Source: Terriglobus roseus (GTDB taxonomy: Bacteria; Acidobacteriota; Terriglobia; Terriglobales; Acidobacteriaceae). From it: DNA of 64,000 nucleotides. A model generated the notes under the pieces. That model did no database searches. It was given only the letters and a program-made list of their open reading frames with translations, and was not told the DNA's origin. The stretch spans positions 3,224,001-3,288,000 of the forward strand of contig NZ_FNSD01000001.1 in NCBI RefSeq assembly GCF_900105625.1. The letters run 5' to 3'. Positions 44,252-52,238 of the stretch are shown piece by piece (within the stretch, counting starts at the first letter, position 1; each line of letters begins with the position of its first letter). The position numbers were made by a program, and so were the translations under genes.

Positions 44252-45523
44252 CTACCTCATTTCGCCGCCGGTGTAGTAGCCGTCGCGTGCCTGCAGGATG
44301 ACCTTCTTCTGTTTGGGCGTGTCGACAATGAGCTTGTGATATCCCGGCTCGTTGTTGCCGGGCGAGAAGCCCAGGCGGTATTGGCTGCGTAGCTCTTCGG
44401 CGATCTGCCGGTAGATCTCGGTCAGCGGCAGCTTTTTGGATACCTCGTAGACACGACCACCGGTCTCGTCGGCCATCCGCTCCAGAATTTTCTTGCCGTC
44501 GACTCTACGTTCGCCGCCGCCACCGCCACCGGTGCGTCCACCGCCGCCGGGGAAGCCACCGCCGCCACGTCCGCCACCACCCATGCCGGGGATGTGGCCA
44601 GGGAATCCGCCACCACCGCCGCCGTGGTCTTCTTCACCCTTGTAATAGATTGCGTAGATCGTCGCATCCGTACGCTGCGCAGCCTCGATGGCGTCGGTCA
44701 GGGACTCCTTGCTGCCGCGATCGTCGCCGTCCGTCAGCAGGATGATCGCTTTGCGTGAAGGGCCGCTCGTGACAGTCGATTTGGCCGAAGCGTCGCTGCC
44801 TGCGACCGCTTTGCTCTCGGCCGGTGCGGTGGGCGCCTTCTTCAGCACCTCGTTCGAGGAGAGATAGACTGCGTCGTACAGGACGGTGCCACCACCGCGG
44901 CTGGAGCCGCCACCTTGCCCTCCGCGGCCACCCCGCCTGCCGCCGTACCCACCATTGTTGCCACTGCCGGTGTCATTCGGATCGTTGCTATTTCCGCTGT
45001 CGTTTGGATCGCCGTTACGGAAGCTGGGCCGGCTGTCCGTGTCGGCCTCGATCTTCTGCAGGCCTGCCTGCAGCCTGGGCAGGGACGGCGTCACGTCCGC
45101 CAGCAGGTCGGCCGACTTGCCAAACTGCACCACGAAGGCGCGGTCGCGGCCGGGTGTCAGCATGCCGTCGAGAAACGCTGACGATGCCGTGCGCTCCGAA
45201 TCCAGGACCGTACGCTGGCTGCCACTGACGTCGACCAGGAGGCCCACCGTCAGCGGCAGGTCATCTTCGCGGTCGAAGTAGCGGATGGACTGCGGCTTGC
45301 CGTCGACGGTCAGCGTGAAGTCATCCTTTGCCAGCGTGCGGATGAAGTGGTCCTTGTTGTCGCGCACGGTGACGGGTACAACCACCAGCCGTGCATCGAC
45401 CTTTAGCGTGGTGGTCTGCGAAGCGGGGTCAGCCTGCGTTGCCGATTGGGCGAGCGCATGGGGCAGGGTTGCGGCGGCACACAGCAGCACGCTCAAGGCG
45501 GAGGAAGGACTGCAGAATCGCAT
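44252..45523 (-). CDS. VWFA-related exported protein with Gly-rich segments
   Basis: 423 residues. Signal peptide 1-25. The sequence matches the acidobacterial VWFA-related type: VDARLVVVPVTVRDNKDHFI, TLTVDGKPQSIRYFDRED and then the MIDAS-type LLVDVSGSQRTVL (DxSGS near 97). Further motifs ILLTDGDDRGSKESL and ATIYAIYYKG follow. Two Gly-rich low-complexity stretches (about 190-215 and 305-350) are unusual additions. Such proteins are periplasmic or outer-surface; the function is unknown. RYRLGFSP and DGYYTGGEM at the end are typical of the group. Confidence 0.9.
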   Translation of the reverse strand: MRFCSPSSALSVLLCAAATLPHALAQSATQADPASQTTTLKVDARLVVVPVTVRDNKDHFIRTLAKDDFTLTVDGKPQSIRYFDREDDLPLTVGLLVDVSGSQRTVLDSERTASSAFLDGMLTPGRDRAFVVQFGKSADLLADVTPSLPRLQAGLQKIEADTDSRPSFRNGDPNDSGNSNDPNDTGSGNNGGYGGRRGGRGGQGGGSSRGGGTVLYDAVYLSSNEVLKKAPTAPAESKAVAGSDASAKSTVTSGPSRKAIILLTDGDDRGSKESLTDAIEAAQRTDATIYAIYYKGEEDHGGGGGGFPGHIPGMGGGGRGGGGFPGGGGRTGGGGGGERRVDGKKILERMADETGGRVYEVSKKLPLTEIYRQIAEELRSQYRLGFSPGNNEPGYHKLIVDTPKQKKVILQARDGYYTGGEMR

Positions 45524-45621
45524 AGCTGATTGGACGGTATGGGTGTCCCGGAGTCTACGTCGCCAACGGAAATGACGCGGAAAGACAACAGCCTAAGGCC
45601 CTGACGCGATACCATCGCCGA

Positions 45622-47016
45622 ATGATCCCAGTACAGCCCAGGTCCCACACAAGCGGTCTGCAGCGCGGCATGGGCACCGCCGGAGCGCTGGGCGCGAATG
45701 TGATCGACATGGTCGGCGTCGGACCGTTCATTACGTTACCGCTGATCGTTGGCGTCATGGGAGGCCCACAGGCCATGCTGGGCTGGTTGCTGGGTGCATT
45801 GCTGTCCATGGCGGATGGCTGCACATGGAGTGAACTCGGCACAGCGCATCCCGAAGCCGGCGGGTCGTATGCGTACCTGAAGCACAGTTTTTCGCCGCGA
45901 TGGGGCCGTGCGTTCTCGTTCCTGTATGCGTGGCAACTATTGTTTTCTGCGCCACTCTCCATCGCTTCGGGCTGCATTGGATTCGCGCAGTATGCCAGCT
46001 GGTTTCTGCCGGGCGCGACGCATACCGTGCAGACACTCATTGCGATCGCCGCCTGCGTCGCGTGCACCGCCCTGCTATTTCAGCCGGTGCGCAAGGTGAG
46101 TGAAGCGACGAAGGCACTGGGCATCGTGGTGCTGCTGACGCTTGTGGCTGTCATCGTCATCGGATTCACGCACTTTTCCCCAAAGCTCGCACTATCGTTT
46201 CCGCCGGGAGCATTTCACCTGGGTCATGCTTTCTTTCTTGGACTCGGTGGCGGCCTGTTGATCTCGGCCTATGACTACTGGGGCTACTACAACGTCTGCT
46301 TCCTGGGGGCAGAGGTGCGCGACCCCGCGAGGACGATTCCGCGGGCGGTGCTTGGCTCCATCGCCATCGTGGGAACGCTGTACCTGTTGATGAATACGGC
46401 TGTGCTGGGCGTGCTGCCCTGGCAGTCTTTGATCCATGAGGACGCGGGCGCACGGCAGTACACCATCGCCATCTTCACGCAGACGGCCTTCGCCTCGCAT
46501 GCCTGGTCACACACGGCTGCCAGCGGTGCCGTGGTGTTAATTGCCGTGGCATCGCTTGCATCGGTTTTCGCGTTGCTGCTGGGCTATTCGCGCATCCCGT
46601 ATGCGGCGGCAGAGGATGGTAACTTTCCTGCGATCTTCGCGCGTCTGCACCCGAAGCATCGCGTGCCCACAGTTGCTCTGTTGACGCTGTGCGGTGTCAC
46701 GCTGGTGTGCTGCCTCTTTCGTTTGCAGGAGGTGATCGCATCGCTGGTGGTGGTTCGCATCGTCTTTCAGTTCCTGCTGCAGGGCGTTGCCGTGATGATG
46801 CCGAAGCACCGTGCGGAGCGGAGGCAACGCGGCCGCTTCCGCATGCCGCTTTACCCGCTGCCCACGCTGCTGGCGATGTGCGGCTTCGTCTACATCCTGC
46901 TGTCACGCCCACGCCTGCTGGTGGAACTGCGGCCCGTGGCATTCGTGCTCCTGAGTGGCCTTGCGGTCTATGGCGTGCGAGAAGTCCTGTCGCGTCGTGC
47001 ACAGCCGGTAGACTAG
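45622..47016 (+). CDS. APC-family amino-acid permease
   Basis: 464 residues with about 12 membrane helices. The N-terminal GTAGALGANVIDMVGVGPFI is the APC consensus helix 1 (unwound GxG region); WSELGTAHPEAGGSYAYLKHS and GGGLLISAYDYWGYYNVCF are also characteristic. It imports amino acids or related compounds by proton or cation symport. A polysaccharide deacetylase starts 4 bases beyond the stop, so both may be transcribed together, without an obvious metabolic link. Confidence 0.9.
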   Translation: MIPVQPRSHTSGLQRGMGTAGALGANVIDMVGVGPFITLPLIVGVMGGPQAMLGWLLGALLSMADGCTWSELGTAHPEAGGSYAYLKHSFSPRWGRAFSFLYAWQLLFSAPLSIASGCIGFAQYASWFLPGATHTVQTLIAIAACVACTALLFQPVRKVSEATKALGIVVLLTLVAVIVIGFTHFSPKLALSFPPGAFHLGHAFFLGLGGGLLISAYDYWGYYNVCFLGAEVRDPARTIPRAVLGSIAIVGTLYLLMNTAVLGVLPWQSLIHEDAGARQYTIAIFTQTAFASHAWSHTAASGAVVLIAVASLASVFALLLGYSRIPYAAAEDGNFPAIFARLHPKHRVPTVALLTLCGVTLVCCLFRLQEVIASLVVVRIVFQFLLQGVAVMMPKHRAERRQRGRFRMPLYPLPTLLAMCGFVYILLSRPRLLVELRPVAFVLLSGLAVYGVREVLSRRAQPVD

Positions 47017-47020
47017 GCCG

Positions 47021-47773
47021 ATGAATGCGTTGCTCGATGTTGGCGCGGGTGCTGCTGCTTTGGGGCTGCTGGCCGGCGGCTATGCCTATGCGGCGAACTG
47101 GCCGACGTCACAGATCTTCGGCAGAACACTGATCGCTGGTCGCGACGGTGCTGATGGCCTCCATCGCGTCGCGCTGACCTATGACGACGGCCCCAGCCCG
47201 CGCAACACGCCGGCACTGCTTGACCTGCTGGCAGACCATCATGTACATGCGACGTTCTTCCTCATCGGCGAACATGTGCGCAAGCATCCGGATCTGGCCC
47301 GCCGAGTCGTTGCGGGCGGACACGTCATCGGCAATCACACGGCGATGCATCCCAACCTTCGCAAGAAGTACGATGCGCGTGTGCGCGGAGAGTTGGCGAC
47401 CTGCCAGAAGACGATCGAGGACACGCTTGGCATCACGCCGGTGCTCTTCCGTCCTCCGTATGGCGCGCGACGCCCCGGCGTTCTGCGAATTGCACAATCG
47501 TTGGGACTGACACCGGTGATGTGGAATGTGACCGCGCACGATTGGGATCCGATTGGATCGGACGCGATCCTGGCGCGGATCGACAAGGGAATGCGTGCGA
47601 ATGGGAAGCGCGGTGTTGCCTCCAATATCCTGCTGCACGACGCCTCACACCTTGACGGCATCGAACCTGCGTCGCGTGTCGATACCATCACGGTGACTCG
47701 CACGCTGCTACGGCGCAAAGGGCTTCACTTTGTGACGCCGCTGGACTGGCTTGAGGACTTCCGCAAGCACTAG
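47021..47773 (+). CDS. Polysaccharide deacetylase (NodB domain)
   Basis: 250 residues. N-terminal membrane or signal segment 5-25. The NodB domain carries motif 1 TYDDGPSP (Asp55, Asp56), motif 2 HVIGNHTAMHP (His106, His110), motif 3 RPPYGARRP (about 145) and motif 4/5 region WNVTAHDWDP with LLHDA near the C-terminus. Zinc-dependent removal of acetyl groups from peptidoglycan or another polysaccharide outside the cytoplasm is expected. Last four bases overlap the stop of the convergent small membrane gene. Confidence 0.92.
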   Translation: MNALLDVGAGAAALGLLAGGYAYAANWPTSQIFGRTLIAGRDGADGLHRVALTYDDGPSPRNTPALLDLLADHHVHATFFLIGEHVRKHPDLARRVVAGGHVIGNHTAMHPNLRKKYDARVRGELATCQKTIEDTLGITPVLFRPPYGARRPGVLRIAQSLGLTPVMWNVTAHDWDPIGSDAILARIDKGMRANGKRGVASNILLHDASHLDGIEPASRVDTITVTRTLLRRKGLHFVTPLDWLEDFRKH

Positions 47774-48087
47774 AAGGACGTGTAGGTCTCCTTCACGCCG
47801 ATCTGCGTGAACACCACAACCACCAGGATCGTAATTGCCAGGGCGATGGTGGCAGAGATGGCACATGTCTTCATGCGCTTGCGCAGCGCGCCGTAGCCCA
47901 GCAGTGCTGCGTATACGAGCACAACAGCAATCAGCCAGTCGAAGTCATAGGTGCGGGTGTACAGCTCCGTGTGCGCCGTCACGCGCGAGATCCGCAGCGC
48001 CGGTACTGCAGCGCCCAACATGAAACCGCCAAGCGCCGCTACAAACAGCAGCAAGGTCTGCCCTAGAACTGCAAGTGCCGTTCTCAT
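47770..48087 (-). CDS. Small membrane protein of unknown function
   Basis: 105 residues with three helices (about 6-28, 50-66 and 74-98). LIAVVLVYAALLGYGALRKRMKTC lies in the middle; no known family recognised. The ATG overlaps the end of the adenosine deaminase gene by four bases (ATGA at 48084-48087), so the two share a transcript and translation is coupled. No function can be assigned. Confidence 0.7.
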   Translation of the reverse strand: MRTALAVLGQTLLLFVAALGGFMLGAAVPALRISRVTAHTELYTRTYDFDWLIAVVLVYAALLGYGALRKRMKTCAISATIALAITILVVVVFTQIGVKETYTSF

Positions 48088-49667
48088 CGTGTCTCCTTCG
48101 TAGTAGCCACCGCAGTCGACTCAAATGCGCGGAAGCGCTTTTCCAGTTCCCACTGCTGTTGTGCCTTGTCACTTGTCTTCAGGAAATCCGCGCATGCGGC
48201 GGAGGGCGCATCGCCCTTGCTGGTGATGCACTCGTGCCGCATCGCAGCGAATTTGTCGCGCGCTGCCCACAGGCTGTCGCCGGGAAGGAACGAGTGTTCC
48301 AACGAAGCTCGTGCGGAAGACTTCAGCTGAGCGTACGTCAGGCCCTGTTCCATCACGGCTCGCACATACTCGTGGGTTAGATCGATGCGCGACACGCCTT
48401 CATCATCTGTCGAAAGTGCAAACGGCACGCCTGCACCGATGTAGCTCTGTAGCGAATGATCCTTGCCTCTCACGCCCAGGATCACATCGTTCGAAGTCAG
48501 GTTGATCTCAACCATTACGTGCTTCGCGGCCATGTCTTTCAGCAGCGCGTCCGCGCCGTCCTCGAACATGACGTCAACGCCATGTCCAATGCGCTCGGCG
48601 CCGGCCTTCTCGACCGCATCGTGGATGTGAAACCGGAGACCATCCGGCGGCACCATCCCCGGACCAAGCTCGCCGGCGTGCAGCGACAGGTGCACCTTGG
48701 GGTAGGTCGCATGCAGATACTGCAGCATCGTCATCTGGTTGTCGTACTGCGACATCGCCAGGAAGGCGTCCTCCGGTTGCACGAAGTTGATGCCAACCAC
48801 GCGCGGGTCGACGCTTGCGACCTCGTAGCCAAGCAGCGTCTGCGCAAAAACGCGCTCCGGCGGAGCGGATCGCAGGATCTGGTAGATGTAGCGCACCTGC
48901 ACCCTGCATGCAGGCTTTGCTTCCGGCGTGCCGCAGTGCTCACGCGCGTTGCGTGTCGCTTCGAGAGCGTCAATCTCTGCGCGATCTGTAGCGATGTTGT
49001 CCCGCAGCCCACCGGCGAGCAGCGCATCGCGCATCTTTGCAGGATCGCCATCCCAGTGCTGCTGCGCTGCAAGGCGTATCGCCATGCCAAAGTCCGGCGT
49101 GTTCATCAGTTCGAGATACTGCTCGTTCTGCGAGGCAGCACGGGTGGCGACTTCATCCACCCACTCACCCTGGTGGCTCTTCGCAATGCCGCCGAAACGG
49201 GCAAAGGTCGCGAAGAACTGATCGTGGCCGCTCCAGCCCGCACTTGGGACGAAGGAGCGCATGCTGAAGCTGTCGACCAGCCTGTCGTAAAGCCCCTGGT
49301 CGCGGAAGGCGGTTGCAGCAGGCTGCGTGCCCTCAACGCATACGGGCTGTGGCGGCAGGCTCTTCGTAAGGCCGCGGTTGGGCAGTAGCACGCCCTTGAT
49401 CGGGTCCACGCAAAGATTGTCTGCCGCGGCGTTCTGCAAAAAGGTCTCCGCATAGACGGCACCTGACAGGTGTACATGCAAGTCGCCGCCCTTGGGCATG
49501 CTGACCAGCAGTGCGCGCAGCGCAGCGGGGTTCGATCGAAGTCTCTCAATCTTTGCAGCCATCCGCGCTTCACTGCTGCCAGCGGCAGCCTGTGCGGATG
49601 CACCCATCGAGGCAGTAGCCGTCGCGCCCAGTAGCGCAACACGGAAGACTTTCTTCCACGAAACCAT
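48084..49667 (-). CDS. Exported adenosine deaminase-family protein
   Basis: 527 residues, longer than cytosolic adenosine deaminase and with a signal peptide (1-28, ending ASAQA), like secreted ADGF-type enzymes. Metal and catalytic motifs are MPKGGDLHVHLSGAV (His64, His66), LSLHAGELGPG (zinc His and catalytic Glu), RIGHGVDVMFED and LSTDDEGVSR. LWRG-type N-terminal extension of about 30 residues contains Ala/Gly-rich sequence. It probably removes the amino group of adenosine or a related nucleoside in the periplasm. Co-transcribed with the small membrane protein. Confidence 0.87.
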   Translation of the reverse strand: MVSWKKVFRVALLGATATASMGASAQAAAGSSEARMAAKIERLRSNPAALRALLVSMPKGGDLHVHLSGAVYAETFLQNAAADNLCVDPIKGVLLPNRGLTKSLPPQPVCVEGTQPAATAFRDQGLYDRLVDSFSMRSFVPSAGWSGHDQFFATFARFGGIAKSHQGEWVDEVATRAASQNEQYLELMNTPDFGMAIRLAAQQHWDGDPAKMRDALLAGGLRDNIATDRAEIDALEATRNAREHCGTPEAKPACRVQVRYIYQILRSAPPERVFAQTLLGYEVASVDPRVVGINFVQPEDAFLAMSQYDNQMTMLQYLHATYPKVHLSLHAGELGPGMVPPDGLRFHIHDAVEKAGAERIGHGVDVMFEDGADALLKDMAAKHVMVEINLTSNDVILGVRGKDHSLQSYIGAGVPFALSTDDEGVSRIDLTHEYVRAVMEQGLTYAQLKSSARASLEHSFLPGDSLWAARDKFAAMRHECITSKGDAPSAACADFLKTSDKAQQQWELEKRFRAFESTAVATTKETR

Positions 49668-49808
49668 TCGGATCTAACCTCATGAAGCGCCGGCAAGCCG
49701 CCAAGGACGGGCTCTTTGCGCAGTGTGGGAACGATGCCTAAGCATATCTGACGGAGCACTGCGCGCTGCAGGGAAAGGTCATCGGCCAAAGGAATAACGG
49801 ACTCCGAT

Positions 49809-49837
49809 TTGGCGCACCGGCCATGCGTTGGTATACT
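49809..49837 (+). promoter_or_regulatory. Promoter of the tRNA-Phe transcript
   Basis: TTGGCG (49809-49814), 17 bases, TATACT (49832-49837). About 100 bases of leader precede the tRNA. Confidence 0.6.
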
Positions 49838-49941
49838 CAGGAAGTCGTTCCAGCCGCCGCAGCAAGCAGAGGATTTGGAATCACCGGCGGCACCAAGGGA
49901 CCCCGGGCTTCAGCCCCCAAAGCAGAAGTGATACATCCCAC

Positions 49942-50016
49942 GGCCAGATAGCTCAGTGGTAGAGCGCGGCCCTGAAAAGGCCGGCGTCGGCGGTTCGATC
50001 CCGTCTCTGGCCACCA
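49942..50016 (+). tRNA. tRNA-Phe (GAA), CCA encoded
   Basis: GGCCAGA pairs with TCTGGCC in the acceptor stem; D arm GCTC...GAGC; anticodon stem CGGCC/GGCCG around loop CTGAAAA (anticodon GAA, Phe); T arm GGCGG-TTCGATC-CCGTC with one G-T pair. The CCA end is encoded at 50014-50016. The last 40 bases of this tRNA recur in the three 113-bp repeats that follow directly. Confidence 0.95.
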
Positions 50017-50051
50017 CTCCTTCAACATCTAAAGAGTCCGAGCCGCGCTCC

Positions 50052-50129
50052 TTGAGCGTAGCTCCGTGGCATGCCCGCGGCCATGGGAAGGCCCTCGCGT
50101 CGGCGGTTCGATCCCGTCTCTGGCCACCA
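50052..50129 (+). pseudogene. tRNA-like sequence 1
   Basis: T arm, acceptor 3' strand and CCA match tRNA-Phe. The 5' strand TTGAGCG cannot pair with TCTGGCC, the D stem is broken and the anticodon-like loop is ATGGGAA, which would read GGG. Unlikely to work as a tRNA. Confidence 0.7.
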
Positions 50130-50164
50130 CTCCTTCAACATCGAAAGAGTCCGAGCCGCGCTCC

Positions 50165-50242
50165 TCGAGCATAGCTCCGTGGCATGCCCGCGGCCATGGG
50201 AAGGCCCTCGCGTCGGCGGTTCGATCCCGTCTCTGGCCACCA
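50165..50242 (+). pseudogene. tRNA-like sequence 2
   Basis: As copy 1 with a few changes (5' strand TCGAGCA). T arm and CCA intact. Confidence 0.7.
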
Positions 50243-50277
50243 CTCCTTCAACATCTAAAGAGTCCGAGCCGCGCTCC

Positions 50278-50355
50278 TTGAGCGTAGCTCCGTGGCATGC
50301 CCGCGGCCATGGGAAGGCCCTCGCGTCGGCGGTTCGATCTTATCTCTGGCTACCA
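50278..50355 (+). pseudogene. tRNA-like sequence 3 (most decayed)
   Basis: Changes in the T stem and acceptor (TTCGATCTTATCTCTGGCTA) leave only part of the fold, as expected for the oldest or unselected last copy. Confidence 0.7.
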
Positions 50356-50598
50356 CGAATGTATTCATCGAGCGCGCAGGGCTGACCGGAAAGTGCGAAA
50401 GCTTGCGGATCAACTCATGAATTGGATCGAGTCCCAAATCGCAGCTCAGCGCGAATGCTTCGCGCGAGACATTGACCTTGGCAGTCGTTACGGTGGAGCC
50501 AGCACCTGGGAGTGCCTTCGCTGCCTTCTAGCATGCTTTGATGGAGGGGAGCGCCGGGGTTCGCCGGCCGCGCATGTGTAGCAAAACCTAAAACGAAT

Positions 50599-50628
50599 GG
50601 CGCTGCCGTTCAGGCAGCGCCGCAGGGG
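50599..50628. terminator. Hairpin at the end of the ribbon-helix-helix gene
   Basis: GGCGCTGCC (50599-50607) and GGCAGCGCC (50613-50621) form a perfect 9-bp stem. On the minus strand it overlaps the stop of the RHH gene and is followed by ATTCGTTTTAGGTTTTGC, a good terminator tail. Confidence 0.7.
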
Positions 50629-50798
50629 TTTTGGGGCCCAGGCTCTGCTTTGCCTGTTAGCCATTCATGGTGCTGCAGTGACGCCAATTTCTCAGCCGCG
50701 GCGAGAATCATAAACTCGTCGACGGACAAACTCTGAGCCTTGGCCACCTCCACGATTTTCGAGTACAGAATCTCGGGTAATTGCAAGGAAGCGGTCAT
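50610..50798 (-). CDS. Ribbon-helix-helix protein (HicB/Arc-type antitoxin-like)
   Basis: 62 residues from ATG 50798 with AGGA upstream. LQLPEILYSKIVEVAKAQS followed by SVDEFMILAAAEKLASLQ has the ribbon-helix-helix pattern of small antitoxin or HicB C-terminal domains. No toxin gene of HicA type (about 60 residues with a dsRBD fold) is adjacent. It is a paralogue-like partner of the protein at 51328-51564. Confidence 0.7.
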   Translation of the reverse strand: MTASLQLPEILYSKIVEVAKAQSLSVDEFMILAAAEKLASLQHHEWLTGKAEPGPQNPCGAA

Positions 50799-50872
50799 TT
50801 AATCCTGGGAAGACCGCGGTGCAGCGTACGGCGATAAGTGAACAACAGCGTACGGCAGGAGCGGCCGGGGAG

Positions 50873-51280
50873 TTAATGGATGTTAGGTAGAAAACCGAGC
50901 GCGCGTGCGTCGGCATCAGTCAGTTGCCGGTGAACAGTCTCTCCACCGTCGATAAGCTTGAGGACATCGTCGACTTCATTCTCTGTGAAGCAGGTAAGCA
51001 AGCAGGTCCGCAACGCGTCGGGAGAATCACAGGTAAACGGTTCAGCCGAGTGGAAATTAACCTCGGTTAAGGCAATGCAGCTCATGCGCACATAGATTTC
51101 ATCCCCATGTACGGGAAAGATGCTTAGTAAATGATTTTTCAAAAGAGTGATCTGCCTCTGAACGTGCGGCAATAGGTGCTTTTTGCCTGCACAAGGATTC
51201 AAAGTATGAGGCAGTTTTCGCCTTTTTGGTTTTCCATAGGACCTGTCTTTCGGCAGGCACTCATACGTTGCATTTGGCAC
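50873..51280 (-). CDS. Hypothetical protein between two ribbon-helix-helix genes
   Basis: About 135 residues. The frame is open upstream to 51583 but there overlaps the RHH gene in another frame, so the start is placed tentatively at GTG 51280. The last 70 residues look real (YVRMSCIALTEVNFHSAEPF, FTENEVDDVLKLIDGGETVH, LTDADARALGFLP) with an acidic, helical C-terminus. The N-terminal part is basic (GKPKRRKLPHTLN). No family recognised. It could be the partner of one of the RHH proteins. Confidence 0.45.
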   Translation of the reverse strand: MPNATYECLPKDRSYGKPKRRKLPHTLNPCAGKKHLLPHVQRQITLLKNHLLSIFPVHGDEIYVRMSCIALTEVNFHSAEPFTCDSPDALRTCLLTCFTENEVDDVLKLIDGGETVHRQLTDADARALGFLPNIH

Positions 51281-51327
51281 AGGGAGAACCCTCAGGGTGT
51301 TGGAGGCTCTTTCGCTGCTAAGGAATC

Positions 51328-51564
51328 CTAGCGTCTTCGAAGCTGCGCCGAAGGCGCACTGGCGCGGATTGCGGTGGGCGATGGAGCTTTCGCGTCGTTC
51401 TGCCGAATCCAGCTGTCGTGTTCGAGGCGGCTGAGTTTCTCGGCAACGGCGAGGCTGATGAAATGGTTGAGCGAGATCCCTTCCTGGCCTGCAATCTCTG
51501 TTGCCTGCAGTCGAATGGACGGGCAAAGACGGAGTGGGAAAGATAAGGCGCGTTTCTGTTCCAT
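51328..51564 (-). CDS. Ribbon-helix-helix protein (HicB-type antitoxin-like)
   Basis: 78 residues from ATG 51564 with GAGGA upstream. ALSFPLRLCPSIRLQATEIA and GISLNHFISLAVAEKLSRLE give the RHH pattern; the second part is close to the common HicB antitoxin C-terminal sequence (GISLNQF...AVAEKL). The tail is basic and Ala/Pro-rich. DNA-binding, probably autoregulatory. No adjacent toxin was recognised. Confidence 0.7.
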   Translation of the reverse strand: MEQKRALSFPLRLCPSIRLQATEIAGQEGISLNHFISLAVAEKLSRLEHDSWIRQNDAKAPSPTAIRASAPSAQLRRR

Positions 51565-51915
51565 GTTTCCTCGGCTGCCCCATTTGGATGCGAGCGCTCT
51601 ACTGGCTGACCTATGAAGAAAAGTGATTGACCGCTTGGAATCGATGGGTGGCTGAACCGCCCATTCGACTGACGACACTTCGCCTCACTCGCTGAGGTCG
51701 ACGTAGTACAAATGCCCTACATATCCCTACATGCAATAGCCCCGTACCAGGCTGAGTCGGATAACCGTCTCAGTCAGGTAGGTGACATATGGGGAGGTTG
51801 CCACGCATGCCGACCAGGAGCAACACCGCTAAAGTGGTAGGCGCGCAAAACGAATATAGTTTTCCGTCTTGTGAAAGTGTGCGTAGCTAACCCCTTGCAT
51901 TTCAATAAAAGACCT

Positions 51916-51950
51916 ATTCCCAATTCGGGAATTTGCTTTTCTTTGTTTTA
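51916..51950 (+). terminator. Possible small terminator
   Basis: ATTCCC and GGGAAT around AATTC, followed by TTGCTTTTCTTTGTTTT. The stem is short. Confidence 0.45.
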
Positions 51951-52095
51951 GGGGCAACCTTTTGCTCTCCGCAAACTCCTGATTCGCCAATTGTCGCCGC
52001 TCTCGTGACGCGATCCGTCCTGGAGTGCTAGATCGCTGCTTCCGCGAGCGCCTGAGAAGGATCATGACGGCGATCCCTTGCCTGTTTGAAGACCC

Positions 52096-52130
52096 TGATA
52101 TCAAGCGTGATATCCAAACTCGGCTTTATG
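52096..52130 (+). promoter_or_regulatory. GATATC module, copy 1 (before Ig-repeat lipoprotein)
   Basis: TGATATCA, five bases, GATATCCAAA, six bases, TTTATG. The two GATATC cores are 12 bases apart. The same sequence with identical spacing lies at 62248-62282, upstream of the Flp pilin. The gene start is 108 bases downstream. Confidence 0.55.
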
Positions 52131-52238
52131 TTTTCCCGGGCGGGAAAGCGCTCTGCATCCGGCATACAAGCAAATAGAGACACGTAAGCACATCCATTTG
52201 TGCCAGCTATTTGACCTGCCTTTTGCTTAGGAGCCGCC

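Larger units (their letters stand above)
50017..50355 (+). repeat. Three tandem 113-bp repeats, each ending in a tRNA-Phe-like 3' half
   Basis: Units 50017-50129, 50130-50242 and 50243-50355 are nearly identical and each ends exactly at a CCA. The left 35 bases (CTCCTTCAACATC...) repeat the sequence that follows the tRNA. The right part imitates the tRNA: a TAGCTC-GTGG D-arm-like stretch, GGCC-ATGGGAA-GGCC, then GGCGGTTCGATCCCGTCTCT-GGCCACCA identical to tRNA-Phe. Confidence 0.95.
51565..52238. other. 674-bp intergenic region upstream of the Ig-repeat lipoprotein
   Basis: I see an inverted repeat CTGAGTCGG-ATAA-CCGTCTCAG at about 51751-51773, a small hairpin with T-rich tail at 51916-51950, and a GATATC-containing module at 52096-52130. 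An open frame at 51829-52104 (minus) is not convincing. The next gene has TAGGAG as ribosome site. Confidence 0.5.

Noticed and set aside
50022-50243. Short frames in the tRNA repeat array (GIEPPTRG-type peptides)
   Set aside because: They are translations of tRNA and tRNA-like DNA on the minus strand, a known source of false proteins.
50017-50355. CRISPR array
   Set aside because: Units are 113 bp with no variable spacers; they are tRNA-derived repeats.
50417-50581. 54-residue frame after the tRNA array
   Set aside because: Starts with a plausible MNWIESQIAAQRE stretch but has no ribosome site; may be a decayed gene fragment.
51829-52104. 91-residue frame on the minus strand in the 674-bp gap
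   Set aside because: Basic, low-complexity composition, no ribosome site or known domain.
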